This document shows, in pieces, positions 17,910 through 28,230 of a stretch of DNA of 64,000 bases. Source of the DNA: WHSW01 sp963846565 (GTDB lineage Bacteria; Actinomycetota; Thermoleophilia; Solirubrobacterales; 70-9); NCBI GenBank assembly GCA_963846565.1, contig CAWJWL010000003.1, forward strand, positions 62,001 through 126,000. The letters run 5' to 3'. Below the pieces are notes generated by a model. That model made no database searches. It had not been told where the DNA came from and saw only the letters and a program-made list of their open reading frames with translations. Numbering within the stretch: the first letter of the stretch is position 1; each line of letters begins with the position of its first letter. The position numbers and the translations under genes were made by a program.

Positions 17910-19028
17910 TCACGATTCGCCCGCGATCGCCACGATCGCCTCGCAGACGCCGAGCATCTTCACGATCGCATCGGCGCTGACGCTCTCCTGCGCGGTGTGG
18001 TTGGCAGCCGTGCCGTTTGCGAGCAGGAGGGCTTCGTAGCCCCGTGCGATCAGGGCGTTCGCGTCGCTTCCGCCGCCGGTCGCGGCCTCGACCGCCTCGA
18101 TCCCGCGGCGCTCGAGTGCCGCGCGGGCAAGCCGCACGGTTGGCGAGCTCGACGCGAGCCGGTACCCGCGGAACTCCTCCCGGACGTCGATGTCGCAGTC
18201 ACATCTCCTTGCGCTCGCCGCCCAGGTGCAGGCGTCGACCATCGCGCCCATGGCAACAGCCATCTTCTCCTCGTCCAGCGAGCGGGCCTCGCCCTCCACC
18301 CGGCAGCTCGCGGCGACCACGTTCGCCGCCGACCCACCCTCGATCAGGCCGACGTTCGCGGTCGTCTCCGGGTCGATCCGGCCGAGGTCCATCGCCGCGA
18401 TCGCCGCCGCTGCCGCCTCGATCGCCGAATGTCCGTCCTCGGGCCGCAGGCCGGCGTGGGCCTCGAGGCCCTCGAACTCGGCCACCAGCCGCTGATGGGT
18501 CGGCGCCGCGGTGATCAGCTCCCCGATCGGGGTCGCGTGGTCGAGGACGAAGCCGAACGGCGAGCGCAGCTCGGCGACGTCGAGCTCCTTGGCCCCGCGC
18601 AGGCCGTCCTCCTCGGCGACGGTGAAGACGAGCTCGATCCCCGAAGCCGCCGGGAGCGCCGCCTGGCGCGCCGCGAGCTCGACCAGCACGGTCACCGCGG
18701 CCTTGTTGTCGGCGCCCAGGATCGTCTCGCCGCGGCTGCGGAAGAGACCGTCGGCGAACTCGACCTCGATCGGACCGTCGTGGGGCACGGTGTCGAGGTG
18801 GGCGCAGAACATCACCCACCCCTCCCCCGTCCCCGGAACCCGCGCGATCAGGTTGCCGGCGCCGGCACGGGCAGGCCCCGCCGCCTCGTCCTCGACCACG
18901 TCGAGGCCAAGCCCCCTGAGCTCTCCGGCGACCGCGTCGGCAACCGCGCGCTCCGAGCCGGTCGGGCTGGCGATCTCGCAGAGCCGCTTGAAGCGGTCGA
19001 GCATCCGCTGGTCGGGCGCCGACGACAT
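17910..19028 (-). CDS. M20 family metallopeptidase (PepT-like)
   Basis: 372 residues. Zinc peptidase with MFCAHLDTVP (metal His and Asp), LGADNKAAVTV (bridging Asp) and FTVAEEDGLRG (catalytic Glu followed by metal Glu), then the lid domain and a final NHTAQE His ligand. The layout resembles peptidase T-like M20 enzymes that trim short peptides. Cytoplasmic. It starts 14 bp before DUF3866 and follows the lactone oxidase after a 141 bp gap, so a promoter may lie there. Confidence 0.93.
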   Translation of the reverse strand: MSSAPDQRMLDRFKRLCEIASPTGSERAVADAVAGELRGLGLDVVEDEAAGPARAGAGNLIARVPGTGEGWVMFCAHLDTVPHDGPIEVEFADGLFRSRGETILGADNKAAVTVLVELAARQAALPAASGIELVFTVAEEDGLRGAKELDVAELRSPFGFVLDHATPIGELITAAPTHQRLVAEFEGLEAHAGLRPEDGHSAIEAAAAAIAAMDLGRIDPETTANVGLIEGGSAANVVAASCRVEGEARSLDEEKMAVAMGAMVDACTWAASARRCDCDIDVREEFRGYRLASSSPTVRLARAALERRGIEAVEAATGGGSDANALIARGYEALLLANGTAANHTAQESVSADAIVKMLGVCEAIVAIAGES

Positions 19029-19169
19029 GCGCCGAAGGCTAGTCAGCGGACGCGTAAAGGTCTGCGCCCGCAGCAGCCGGCGGCGGTCGGAGCGGACGAG
19101 GAGCCCGAGGCGGATCGCGACGACGAGGTGTCGGCGCTGACCGGGCGACGATCACGTGCGCGATCGTAA

Positions 19170-20489
19170 CTACGCCTGGGAGTCCGGAGCGCCGATCGGT
19201 CCGAGTACGCGCCGCGTGTAGTCGTTGGCGAACCGCCCCTCGGGATCGAGCCGGGAGCGCACCGACTGGAACCGGTCCCACTCGGGGTAGCGCTCGCGAA
19301 GGGTCGCGGCGCGCTGGTAGTGGCGTTTGCCCCAGTGCGGGCGGCCCCCGTAGGCGTCCATGATCTCCTCGACCCCGCGGAAGAACGACTCGAACTCCAT
19401 CCCGCTGAACTGGTGGACCGCGATGTAACAGGTGTCGCGCTCGTGGGCCGTCGAGAGGAACGCGTCGTCGCCGGCGGCGAAGCGGACCTCGAGCGGGAAG
19501 AGGATCGGCAGCCGGCTGCGCTCGATCAGCGCCAGCACCCGCTCGACCGCCTCGCGCCCGTGCTCGCGCGGGATCGCGTACTCCATCTCCGTGAAGCGGA
19601 CGTTCCGTGTCGTCGCGTAGACGCGGTAGGCGTGATCCTGAACGTGCGACGCCGACATCGCCGCCGTCATCAGCCGGTTGAGCCGCGGCACCGACCGCGG
19701 GCGCAGACGGCCCGCCCGGCAGATCATCGAGAGCACCCGGTTCTCGATCAGGTCCTCGTGAATCCGGCGCCGCCACTCGGGCGTCGGGTCGGGGGGTTCC
19801 TCGCTTCGCCGGGTCGACCTTGTCAACGCGGTCGCCGTGTACGGGAAGACGAAGAACTCGAAGTGGTCATTCTCCTCGACGTGTGCGTCGAGCTCGGCGA
19901 GCGTCTCGCTCAGCGGCCGCGGCTCGTCGCGGCGGTGCAGGGTGTAGATCGGGATCGTCTGGAGGGTCACTGCGGACGCAATCCCGAGGGCGCCGAGCGA
20001 GACGCGCGCGGCACGCAGGAGCTCGGGGTCGGAGCCGTCGATCTCGACCACGTCGCCGCCGGCTCGGATGAGCCGCATCCCCCGCACGGGCGCGGCGAGA
20101 TTCGGGAACTTGGCGCCCGTTCCGTGCGTCGCGGTCGCGAGCGCGCCCGCGATCGCCTGGGCATCGATGTCGCCCTGGTTCTCGAGCGCCAGCCCGTGCT
20201 CGGCCAGCATCGCCCCGAGCGCGTGCAGCTTCACGCCGGCCTCGACGGTGACCAGCCCGGAACCCGAGTCGACGGCGAGCAGCCGCTGCATCCGCGAGAG
20301 ATCGACGAGGACGCCCTCGGTGCAGGCGATGTCGGTGAACGAGTGGCCGGAGCCGACCGCGCGCACCGATTGCCCGCGGGCCGCCGCGCCGGCGACGATC
20401 TCCTGGATCTCCTCCTCGCCCACGGGGCTCACGATCCACTCGGGCGCGCAGTGCTGATCGCCGGCCCAGTTGGACCAGGTCTCGCTCAT
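19170..20489 (-). CDS. FAD-linked sugar lactone oxidase (ALO/GULO family)
   Basis: 439 residues. N-terminal VAO-type FAD-binding domain with VRAVGSGHSFTDIACTEG (the GSGHS flavin motif) and ALATATHGTGAKFPNL, then the D-arabinono-1,4-lactone oxidase C-terminal domain ending HWGKRHYQRAATLRERYPEW ... LDPEGRFANDY. It oxidises an aldonolactone or related polyol in the cytoplasm or at the membrane. The ATG at 20489 overlaps the preceding stop (ATGA), which fixes the start. Exact substrate not determinable. Confidence 0.92.
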   Translation of the reverse strand: MSETWSNWAGDQHCAPEWIVSPVGEEEIQEIVAGAAARGQSVRAVGSGHSFTDIACTEGVLVDLSRMQRLLAVDSGSGLVTVEAGVKLHALGAMLAEHGLALENQGDIDAQAIAGALATATHGTGAKFPNLAAPVRGMRLIRAGGDVVEIDGSDPELLRAARVSLGALGIASAVTLQTIPIYTLHRRDEPRPLSETLAELDAHVEENDHFEFFVFPYTATALTRSTRRSEEPPDPTPEWRRRIHEDLIENRVLSMICRAGRLRPRSVPRLNRLMTAAMSASHVQDHAYRVYATTRNVRFTEMEYAIPREHGREAVERVLALIERSRLPILFPLEVRFAAGDDAFLSTAHERDTCYIAVHQFSGMEFESFFRGVEEIMDAYGGRPHWGKRHYQRAATLRERYPEWDRFQSVRSRLDPEGRFANDYTRRVLGPIGAPDSQA

Positions 20490-20896
20490 CGCTCCTCCGG
20501 GCCCGGAGCCGCGGCCTCCTCCTCCGCCTCGCTCGGGCTGAGGAAGCCGCCCCACCAGTAGATCCGTCCGTCGCGGAAGCGCACCACCCAGCCCACGGGC
20601 GTCTCGAGGTCGACGCCGCTGCGACGCCCGCGCGCCTCGATCACGCCCTCGATCAGCCACACGCCGGCCCCCTGCTCGGTCACGCTCTTCATCACCAGGG
20701 TCCAGGTCTCGAACTGCTCCGCGATCTCCGCGAGCCAGCGACGCACGCCGTCGTGGCCATGCCACTCCGAGCCCGTCAGGCTCGAATCGATGACCACATC
20801 GGGTTCAATCCGATCCCAGTAGTCGTCGAGCTCCAGATCGCCGCGATTCCAGCGATCGAAGATCTCGCGCAGGAAGACTTCCTGTTCCTCCGCCAT
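20486..20896 (-). CDS. NTF2/SnoaL-like small protein
   Basis: 136 residues with a cone-shaped NTF2-like pattern: N-terminal helix (VFLREIFDRWNRGDLELDDY), WHGHDGVRRWLAEIAEQF, and a beta sheet finishing VGWVVRFRDGRIYWWGGFL. Such proteins act as small-molecule isomerases, hydrolases or as binding proteins. Overlaps the lactone oxidase gene by 4 bp and follows the methyltransferase by 18 bp, so the three are likely expressed together. Function unknown. Confidence 0.85.
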   Translation of the reverse strand: MAEEQEVFLREIFDRWNRGDLELDDYWDRIEPDVVIDSSLTGSEWHGHDGVRRWLAEIAEQFETWTLVMKSVTEQGAGVWLIEGVIEARGRRSGVDLETPVGWVVRFRDGRIYWWGGFLSPSEAEEEAAAPGPEER

Positions 20897-20914
20897 CGCG
20901 GGACAAAGGATGCC

Positions 20915-21748
20915 CTACTCGGTGACTACGACGTGGACGAGGCCTCCGATTCCGCCGCCCTCCATCGCCTCGGCGACGCGCTCGGCGACCGCGGCGCGCA
21001 CGCTCTCCCGCTCCTCCGGGTCGAGGCGCTCGATCGCATCCGCGATCGGCGCGGCGAGCTTCAGCGTCCGCGCCCAGTGTTCCTCGACGTCGGTGTAGCC
21101 CCATTCCACGGGAACCTGCTCGATCCGCGGCTCTCCGAAACCGGCGCCGGTGACAAGCTCGCGGATCCGGTTCGGGTCGCCGAGGGCGAAGATTCCCGGA
21201 GCGCCCGGCTCGGGCGGCGGCAGGTGCCCGAGCCCGGCGAGCGTCATCCCGGGGATCGCGGCCCAGAGATTGTGCTCGGGGGATGCCCAGACCGCGAACG
21301 CGAGGCGCCCGCCGTCGCGGAGCACCCTGCGAGTCTCGGCCATTGCCGCAGCGGGGTCGGCCATCAGCATGTAGCCGAAGCGGCAGATGGCGCCATCGAA
21401 GGAGTCGTCGGCAAGGTCCATCGACTCGGCATCGAGGACGCGGAACTCGAAGTTCCCGAGCCCGAGCTCCTCCGCGCGGGCGCGCGATGCCTCGACCATC
21501 GCCGGGGCGAAGTCGGTCGAGACGATCCGGCAGTCACCGCCGAGTCGTTCGCTCACGGCGAAGCCGCCTTCGCCGGTCCCGGCGGCAATCTCGAGCACCT
21601 CGGCTCCGGATTCGGCGTCGAGCCCGGAGACCATCGCCTCGGCCACCGGCCGGGTGGCCTGGTTGAGGAACTCGCGCTCCTCGGCCCAGTTGGGCGCGAA
21701 GCGGTTCCAGTTGGAGAGGGAGTCGCGCCGGTACTCGTCGCGGTCCAC
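20915..21748 (-). CDS. Class I SAM-dependent methyltransferase
   Basis: 277 residues. Rossmann methyltransferase with motif I VLEIAAGTGEGGFAVSERLG, an acidic ribose position (VSTDFAP), and post-motif FDGAICRFGYMLMADPAAAM, as in UbiE-like enzymes. It starts 8 bp after the pyrG stop, so it is part of the pyrG transcript. Substrate unknown. Confidence 0.9.
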   Translation of the reverse strand: MDRDEYRRDSLSNWNRFAPNWAEEREFLNQATRPVAEAMVSGLDAESGAEVLEIAAGTGEGGFAVSERLGGDCRIVSTDFAPAMVEASRARAEELGLGNFEFRVLDAESMDLADDSFDGAICRFGYMLMADPAAAMAETRRVLRDGGRLAFAVWASPEHNLWAAIPGMTLAGLGHLPPPEPGAPGIFALGDPNRIRELVTGAGFGEPRIEQVPVEWGYTDVEEHWARTLKLAAPIADAIERLDPEERESVRAAVAERVAEAMEGGGIGGLVHVVVTE

Positions 21749-21756
21749 GTTTGCCC

Positions 21757-23445
<1,689 letters not shown>

Positions 23446-23464
23446 CGCTTCGCCTTAGCCCAAT

Positions 23465-24307
23465 TCATCGTCTGCCGAGCGAGTCTAACCATGCAAGCAG
23501 CGGATTCGCTTCGATCGTCTTCGAGATCGACCGAAACTCGCCGTAGATGGTCAGGATCCCGACGATCCCGAGCGCCACCCAGCGCTCGTCCTGGCCCAGC
23601 GCAAGCAGCAGGGACACCCCGGCGACGGCGCCGATCAGGTTCGAGCCGGTGTCGCCCAGCATCGCCCGCTCGCGCAGCGTGTAGTAGCCGCCGACGAGCA
23701 CCGGGCCGATGAAGAGGCCGAGGATCTCGAGCGGCTCGAGGCTCCAGGCGCCGATGCAGAGCCCGGCGAGGACCGCCACGAATGCCTTCTCGGCACGCCC
23801 CGGGCGCAGGTCGAGCAGGTTGAAGAGGTTGGTGGTCAGGAGCAGGAGGGCGAGGTCGCCGATGTACTCGAACCCCTCGAGCCCGCGCCCGGAGACCGCG
23901 TAGGCGGCCAGGGCCAGCGATCCGACCGCCTTGATCGCGCCGGTCGAGAAGCCGCCCCCGAGAACCGCGGCCGCGTGTCCGCGCCAGCCCCGCGGCGTGT
24001 CCGCGGCCGAGCCGCGCCCAAGCGCGTCGTCGAGCAATCCGAGCATCGCGACGCCGAAGACGTAGATCGCCCAGCGGCGCATCTCGGGGTCGAGCAGGTC
24101 GAGGTCGGCGCGATCGTCGAGGATCGCGAGCGGGGCGAGCGCGCAGAGCGAGCAGGCAAGGAGCACGGCCCCCGCGGGAAAGGCGACGTCGCGATTGCGG
24201 TAGTTCTGGCGTGAGAGTCCGTTCTCGAGCATGTCCGCGAGCCAGCGACCGCAAAACAGGAACGCGATCGCGGCCGAGAGCGCCAGCCCGGCGAGCTCGG
24301 CGTCCAT
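23465..24307 (-). CDS. MraY/WecA-like polyprenyl-phosphate sugar-phosphate transferase
   Basis: 280 residues with about eight to ten hydrophobic segments. Family 4 (MraY/WecA) motifs are recognisable though diverged: MLGLLDDALG (DD at 93-94), NLFNLLDLRPGRAEK (160-174, the NxxNxxD-type loop) and MLGDTGSNLIG (216-225, GDTGS). It would transfer a sugar-1-phosphate to undecaprenyl phosphate in the membrane, but it is some 50-80 residues shorter than typical MraY and has lost several cytoplasmic-loop residues. Its ATG overlaps the steB stop (TGATG). The embedding between steB and pyrG links it to envelope work at division. Confidence 0.8.
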   Translation of the reverse strand: MDAELAGLALSAAIAFLFCGRWLADMLENGLSRQNYRNRDVAFPAGAVLLACSLCALAPLAILDDRADLDLLDPEMRRWAIYVFGVAMLGLLDDALGRGSAADTPRGWRGHAAAVLGGGFSTGAIKAVGSLALAAYAVSGRGLEGFEYIGDLALLLLTTNLFNLLDLRPGRAEKAFVAVLAGLCIGAWSLEPLEILGLFIGPVLVGGYYTLRERAMLGDTGSNLIGAVAGVSLLLALGQDERWVALGIVGILTIYGEFRSISKTIEANPLLAWLDSLGRR

Positions 24308-25254
24308 CAGCCCCCGGAGCCTGACTCCGGAGCCCCGCCGCTCGGCTCCTCCCCGCCGGAGTTCGCGTCGCCGCCCGCCCGGCTCGAGCAGGGGAGCGAG
24401 AGCAGGTCTGGGATCAGCGCGTCGGCAGTTTCCTTGGTTCCGAAGTCGCCGCTCGCCCCGCAGAGGGCGTAGACCAGTGCGACCTTGCCCGAGATCCGCT
24501 CGACGGAGTCGACGGTCGAAAGCCCGCGCTCCGTGAAGAACGGGATCGTGCTCGGGTCGGCGTCCCCTCGCTCAACGCCGACGGCGGGAACGCCGAGCAG
24601 GCGGAAGCCCTCGAGGAGTCCGTCCTCGAGCGCGTTCGCGGCAACCTCCTCGTCCTCATCGAGCTCCTGCGGCTCGCGGACGAGGACCACGGCGTCGACG
24701 CCCTCGGCCTGGCCGCTGAAGCGGCTCAGCAGCGTCCCGCGCAGCGCGTCGAATCGTGGGCCCTCCCGCAGCAGGCGCCTGGCGGCAACGACTCCGAACG
24801 CCTCCACGGCCTCCTCCGTCCCGCGGCCGAGCTCGCGACCCTGACGGCCATTGAGCGTCTCCGCGAGCGCAGCCAGGTCCGGGGGCAGGCGAACGACACC
24901 GATCTCCCCGATCGAGCCGCCGCTCGGGTCGACGGCGTCCTCGACCGCGCCCGAGGTCGCCTCCGAGAGCCCGCCCAGCCCGATCACGGCGACCCGCTTG
25001 GCGCGCAGGACATCGTCGACGACCGCCGGGTAGAGCTCCTCCTGGAACTGGCGCTCCGCCTCCAGGGAGGCCTCGAGCTCGTCGGCCTCCGCTCGCGCCT
25101 GGTCGAGATCGGAGGCGAGGCTCTCCTCCAGGTCCTCGGCGGTCCCGGTGACGATGTCGGAGCCGAACCCGACGCCGATCAGGATGCCGACTGCGAGGGC
25201 GAGGAAGATCGCCGCAAGCGAGGCCGCGTGGTAGCGGGCGGAATAGCCCATCAA
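24307..25254 (-). CDS. steB: SteB/MctB-like envelope protein
   Basis: 315 residues: one N-terminal transmembrane segment (AAIFLALAVGILIGVGFGS), then a Glu/Ala/Asp coiled coil (about 40-75) and a Rossmann-like extracytoplasmic domain (KRVAVIGLGGLSE). This matches the Rv1698 family, described both as copper-transport protein MctB and as the cell-division/envelope protein SteB. Together with SteA upstream the gene order recN-steA-steB-pyrG equals Rv1696-Rv1699. A Gly/Ser-rich tail follows. Membrane-anchored, mostly outside the cytoplasm. Confidence 0.88.
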   Translation of the reverse strand: MMGYSARYHAASLAAIFLALAVGILIGVGFGSDIVTGTAEDLEESLASDLDQARAEADELEASLEAERQFQEELYPAVVDDVLRAKRVAVIGLGGLSEATSGAVEDAVDPSGGSIGEIGVVRLPPDLAALAETLNGRQGRELGRGTEEAVEAFGVVAARRLLREGPRFDALRGTLLSRFSGQAEGVDAVVLVREPQELDEDEEVAANALEDGLLEGFRLLGVPAVGVERGDADPSTIPFFTERGLSTVDSVERISGKVALVYALCGASGDFGTKETADALIPDLLSLPCSSRAGGDANSGGEEPSGGAPESGSGG

Positions 25255-25297
25255 TAAGGCGCCTCCTCGGCGCGGCTCGGCTTCGCTTCGCTACGCC

Positions 25298-26485
25298 TCA
25301 CAGATCGAGCCAGACCTTGATCTTCAGCCAGACGAGATCGAGGAACTCCGCGAGCGCCGGCGAGCTGAGGACGACGATCGTGATCAGCAGCACCGCGGCC
25401 GCTGCAAAGGCGGTGAGTTGCCAGCCTCGGACCCCCGGGTTGTAGAGGCGGCTGACGCCCTTCGCGTCGACGAGGTCCTCGCCGATCCGCAGGCGGGTGA
25501 GGAAGGTCGACGACATCCCCGCCCGGTTCTTGTCGAGGAACTCCGTCAGGTTGAACTGGGCGCCGACGCTGACGATCAGCGACGCGCCCTTCTCGTGCGC
25601 GAGCAGCATCGCCACGTCCTGGCTCGTGCCCACCGCGGGCACGGCGGTCCAATCGATCCCCAGGCGCTCGAGGCGGTGGCTGCCCGGCGCCCGCCCGTCC
25701 GCGTATGCGTGGAGGATCAGCTCGGCCCCGCAGGCGAGCGCGTCGTCGGTCGCCGAGTCCATGTCGCCGAGGATCATGTCCGGCTCGAAGCCCTCCTCGC
25801 GGATCGCGTCAGCGCCGCCGTCGACACCGACGAGTACCGGCCGGGTGTCCTGGATGTAGGCGCGCAGGGCCTGCAGGTCCTTGCGATAGGTGGTCCCGCG
25901 AACGACGATCAGGGCGTGCCGGCCGCGGAAGTCGGTCCGGACGTCCGGGAAGTCGATCTTCCCGGAGAGCAGCTCGACCTCCTCCGCGGCGTGCTCGATG
26001 GTGTTCTGCGCGAACGCGAGGAGCGCCTCGTCGATGCGCTCACGCTGGCGCTCCATCTGCTCGCTCGCCACGGCGAGGTCGATCACCTCGCCCGTTGCGA
26101 TGACCTCGTCGTCGCGGAAGATCCGACCGCCACGCAGGCTGATCTCGTCGCCGTCCTTGAAGGCGTCGAAGAGCGGCGCTCCGGGCGCGTCGATCAGCGG
26201 GACGCCCGCGCGCGCGAGGACGAGCGGTCCCGGGTTCGGGTAGCGCCCGGTGCTCGAGCGGGCGACGTTGACCACGGCCCGGACGGCCGCCGCGACCAGG
26301 TCCTCAGCCGCGATCCGGTCGAGGTCGGCGTGGTCGATGATCGCGACATCGCCCGGGCGCAGCCGCTTGACCAGGTTCTTCGTCCGCCGGTCCATGCGAG
26401 CCGCGCCGGTGATCGGGGGCGCCGGGGGTGCCGGGCCTATCTCGGGTCCGCGCAGGATCGCGCGGGCCCGGTCGCGCAGGGCCAT
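25298..26485 (-). CDS. steA: SteA-like putative cytokinetic ring protein
   Basis: 395 residues. The central part has the thiamine-pyrophosphokinase-like fold (VLVGVDGGADAIREEGFEPD, GDMDSATDDAL) and an N-terminal domain starting TKNLVKRLRPGDVAIIDHAD; the C-terminus is a single transmembrane helix (AAAVLLITIVVLSSPAL) with a short tail. This is the Rv1697/SteA architecture. The GDMDS motif suggests nucleotide or diphosphate binding, though catalysis is not shown for the family. It lies 11 bp after recN and 43 bp before steB. Confidence 0.9.
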   Translation of the reverse strand: MALRDRARAILRGPEIGPAPPAPPITGAARMDRRTKNLVKRLRPGDVAIIDHADLDRIAAEDLVAAAVRAVVNVARSSTGRYPNPGPLVLARAGVPLIDAPGAPLFDAFKDGDEISLRGGRIFRDDEVIATGEVIDLAVASEQMERQRERIDEALLAFAQNTIEHAAEEVELLSGKIDFPDVRTDFRGRHALIVVRGTTYRKDLQALRAYIQDTRPVLVGVDGGADAIREEGFEPDMILGDMDSATDDALACGAELILHAYADGRAPGSHRLERLGIDWTAVPAVGTSQDVAMLLAHEKGASLIVSVGAQFNLTEFLDKNRAGMSSTFLTRLRIGEDLVDAKGVSRLYNPGVRGWQLTAFAAAAVLLITIVVLSSPALAEFLDLVWLKIKVWLDL

Positions 26486-26496
26486 GCGCGCCGATT

Positions 26497-28176
26497 CTAG
26501 GCGGCTTTGAGCAGCTCCCGTGCGTGTTGGTTTGCAGCTTGGTCGCCGGTCTCGGCGCCGAGCATGCGCACGATCTCGGCGACGAGGGCATCACCGTCGA
26601 CCCGCTCGACGCTCGCCGTCGTCTCTCCGTCCGCCACCGATTTCTCGATCGTGAAGTTCGTGCCGGCGTGCGAGGCCACCTGCGGCAGGTGGGTGATGCA
26701 GAGCACCTGCCCGCCCTCGCCGAGCCGGCGCAGCCGCTCGCCGACCGCGCGCGCGGTCGCCCCTCCGACCCCGGCGTCGATCTCGTCGAAGACGAGCGTC
26801 CGCTCCGATGCAGCGGCCAGTCCCGTGAGAGCGAGCATGATTCGCGAGATCTCGCCCCCGGACGCCGCCTCCTTCAGCGGCGAAACCGGCATCCCGGGAT
26901 TGGTCGCGACGAGCAATTCGACCGTCTCGGCGCCCGCCGGGCCGAAGCCCTCCGGATGGGGTTCGAGCGCGACCTCGATCCGCGCGCCGTCCATCGCCAG
27001 CTCGGCGAGCTCGTCGCCGACCCGGCGCGAGAGCTCCTTCGCCGCGGCACGGCGGGCATCGGTGAGCTCGCCCGCTAGCGCCGCCCGCACCGCCTCGGCA
27101 GCCTCGACCCGGCGGGCGAGCTCGTCGGCGAGCTCGTCGGCGTTCGCGAGCCGCGTGATCTCGCCACGGCAACGCTCGGCGTGCCCGAGCACCGATTCGA
27201 TCGAGCCGCCGTGCTTTCGCCGTAGCCGGTCGAGCACCTCGAGCCGCTCTTCGATCTGCTCGAGGCGGCCGGGCTCCGCGTCGATTCCCTCGACGTAGGA
27301 GCGCAGGCCGGAGGCGACGTCGGCGAGCTCGAGCGACGCGCCGCGGACCCGCTCGGCGAGCTGGTCGAGCTCCTCATCGACGCCGGCAACGGCGCCGAGG
27401 CCCGACTCGGCGCCGGCGAGGACCGCCGCCGCGCCTCCCCCGTCCTCGTCCGAGCCGCTGAGGGCGGCGAGCGCCCCGAGCGCGGCGTCGCGCAGTCCCG
27501 CGGCGTGGCGGAGCTTGTCGCGCTCAGCCTCCAGCGCGACCTGCTCGCCGCGGTCGGGGGCCGCCGCGTCGATCTCGGCGAGCTCGAAGCGCAGCAGGTC
27601 GAGGTCGCGCTCGCGGACGCCCTCGCGCTCGCGTAGCTCGGCGAGCTCCCGCGCCAGTGCGCCGAGCTCGGTGTGGTGCGCGCGGTAGCGCTCGCGGAGC
27701 TCGAGCTGCCCCGCACCCGCGAAGCCGTCGAGGATCTCCAGCTGGGCCGAGGCGAGGGTGAGCCTCCTGTGCTCATGCTGGCCGTAGAAGTTGATCAGCC
27801 GCGAGCCGAGGGTGCGCAGGTCGGCGGCCGACGCCGAGCGCCCGCCGACGAAGGCGCTCGTCCGTCCGGAGGAGCCGATCCGGCGGCCGAGCACGAGCTC
27901 CTCGGCGTGATCGGGAAGCCGCTCGGCAAGCTCGGCAAGGTCCGCATCGTCGAAGAGGCCCGGCGGGATCGTGAAGACGCCCTCGACCCACGCCTCCTCG
28001 GCGCCCGGGCGGACGATCTGCGGCCGCGCCTTGCCGCCCATGAGCAGATCCAGCGAGTGCGCGAGCACCGTCTTTCCGGCCCCGGTCTCGCCGGTGATCG
28101 CATTCAGGCCCGGGCCGAGGCGCAGCTCCGCGCGCTCGATCAGGAGCAGGTTCTCGATCCGCAACTCGATCAGCAT
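26497..28176 (-). CDS. recN: DNA repair protein RecN
   Basis: 559 residues. SMC-like ATPase for double-strand break repair: Walker A ITGETGAGKTVLAHS near the N-terminus, a long coiled-coil middle (rich in ELAEL/EAERDK heptads), and the C-terminal signature SGGEISRIMLAL with Walker B TLVFDEIDAGVGG. ATG at 28176 begins the canonical MLIELRIENLLLIERAEL. Follows the MFS gene by 54 bp and precedes steA by 11 bp. Confidence 0.98.
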   Translation of the reverse strand: MLIELRIENLLLIERAELRLGPGLNAITGETGAGKTVLAHSLDLLMGGKARPQIVRPGAEEAWVEGVFTIPPGLFDDADLAELAERLPDHAEELVLGRRIGSSGRTSAFVGGRSASAADLRTLGSRLINFYGQHEHRRLTLASAQLEILDGFAGAGQLELRERYRAHHTELGALARELAELREREGVRERDLDLLRFELAEIDAAAPDRGEQVALEAERDKLRHAAGLRDAALGALAALSGSDEDGGGAAAVLAGAESGLGAVAGVDEELDQLAERVRGASLELADVASGLRSYVEGIDAEPGRLEQIEERLEVLDRLRRKHGGSIESVLGHAERCRGEITRLANADELADELARRVEAAEAVRAALAGELTDARRAAAKELSRRVGDELAELAMDGARIEVALEPHPEGFGPAGAETVELLVATNPGMPVSPLKEAASGGEISRIMLALTGLAAASERTLVFDEIDAGVGGATARAVGERLRRLGEGGQVLCITHLPQVASHAGTNFTIEKSVADGETTASVERVDGDALVAEIVRMLGAETGDQAANQHARELLKAA

Positions 28177-28230
28177 CGCCCCGTTGTAGCGAGAGGCCCC
28201 GACGGACCCGGGAATCCGCTGCTCAGTCGC

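Noticed and set aside
15887..17980. Long plus-strand open frame of 697 codons opposite nudix/DUF3866
   Set aside because: Antisense shadow of high-GC coding genes; the minus strand has clear protein families throughout.
19029..19169. Short proline/arginine-rich peptide between lactone oxidase and M20 genes
   Set aside because: No ribosome binding site, low-complexity PRPLRPPP composition typical of chance frames.
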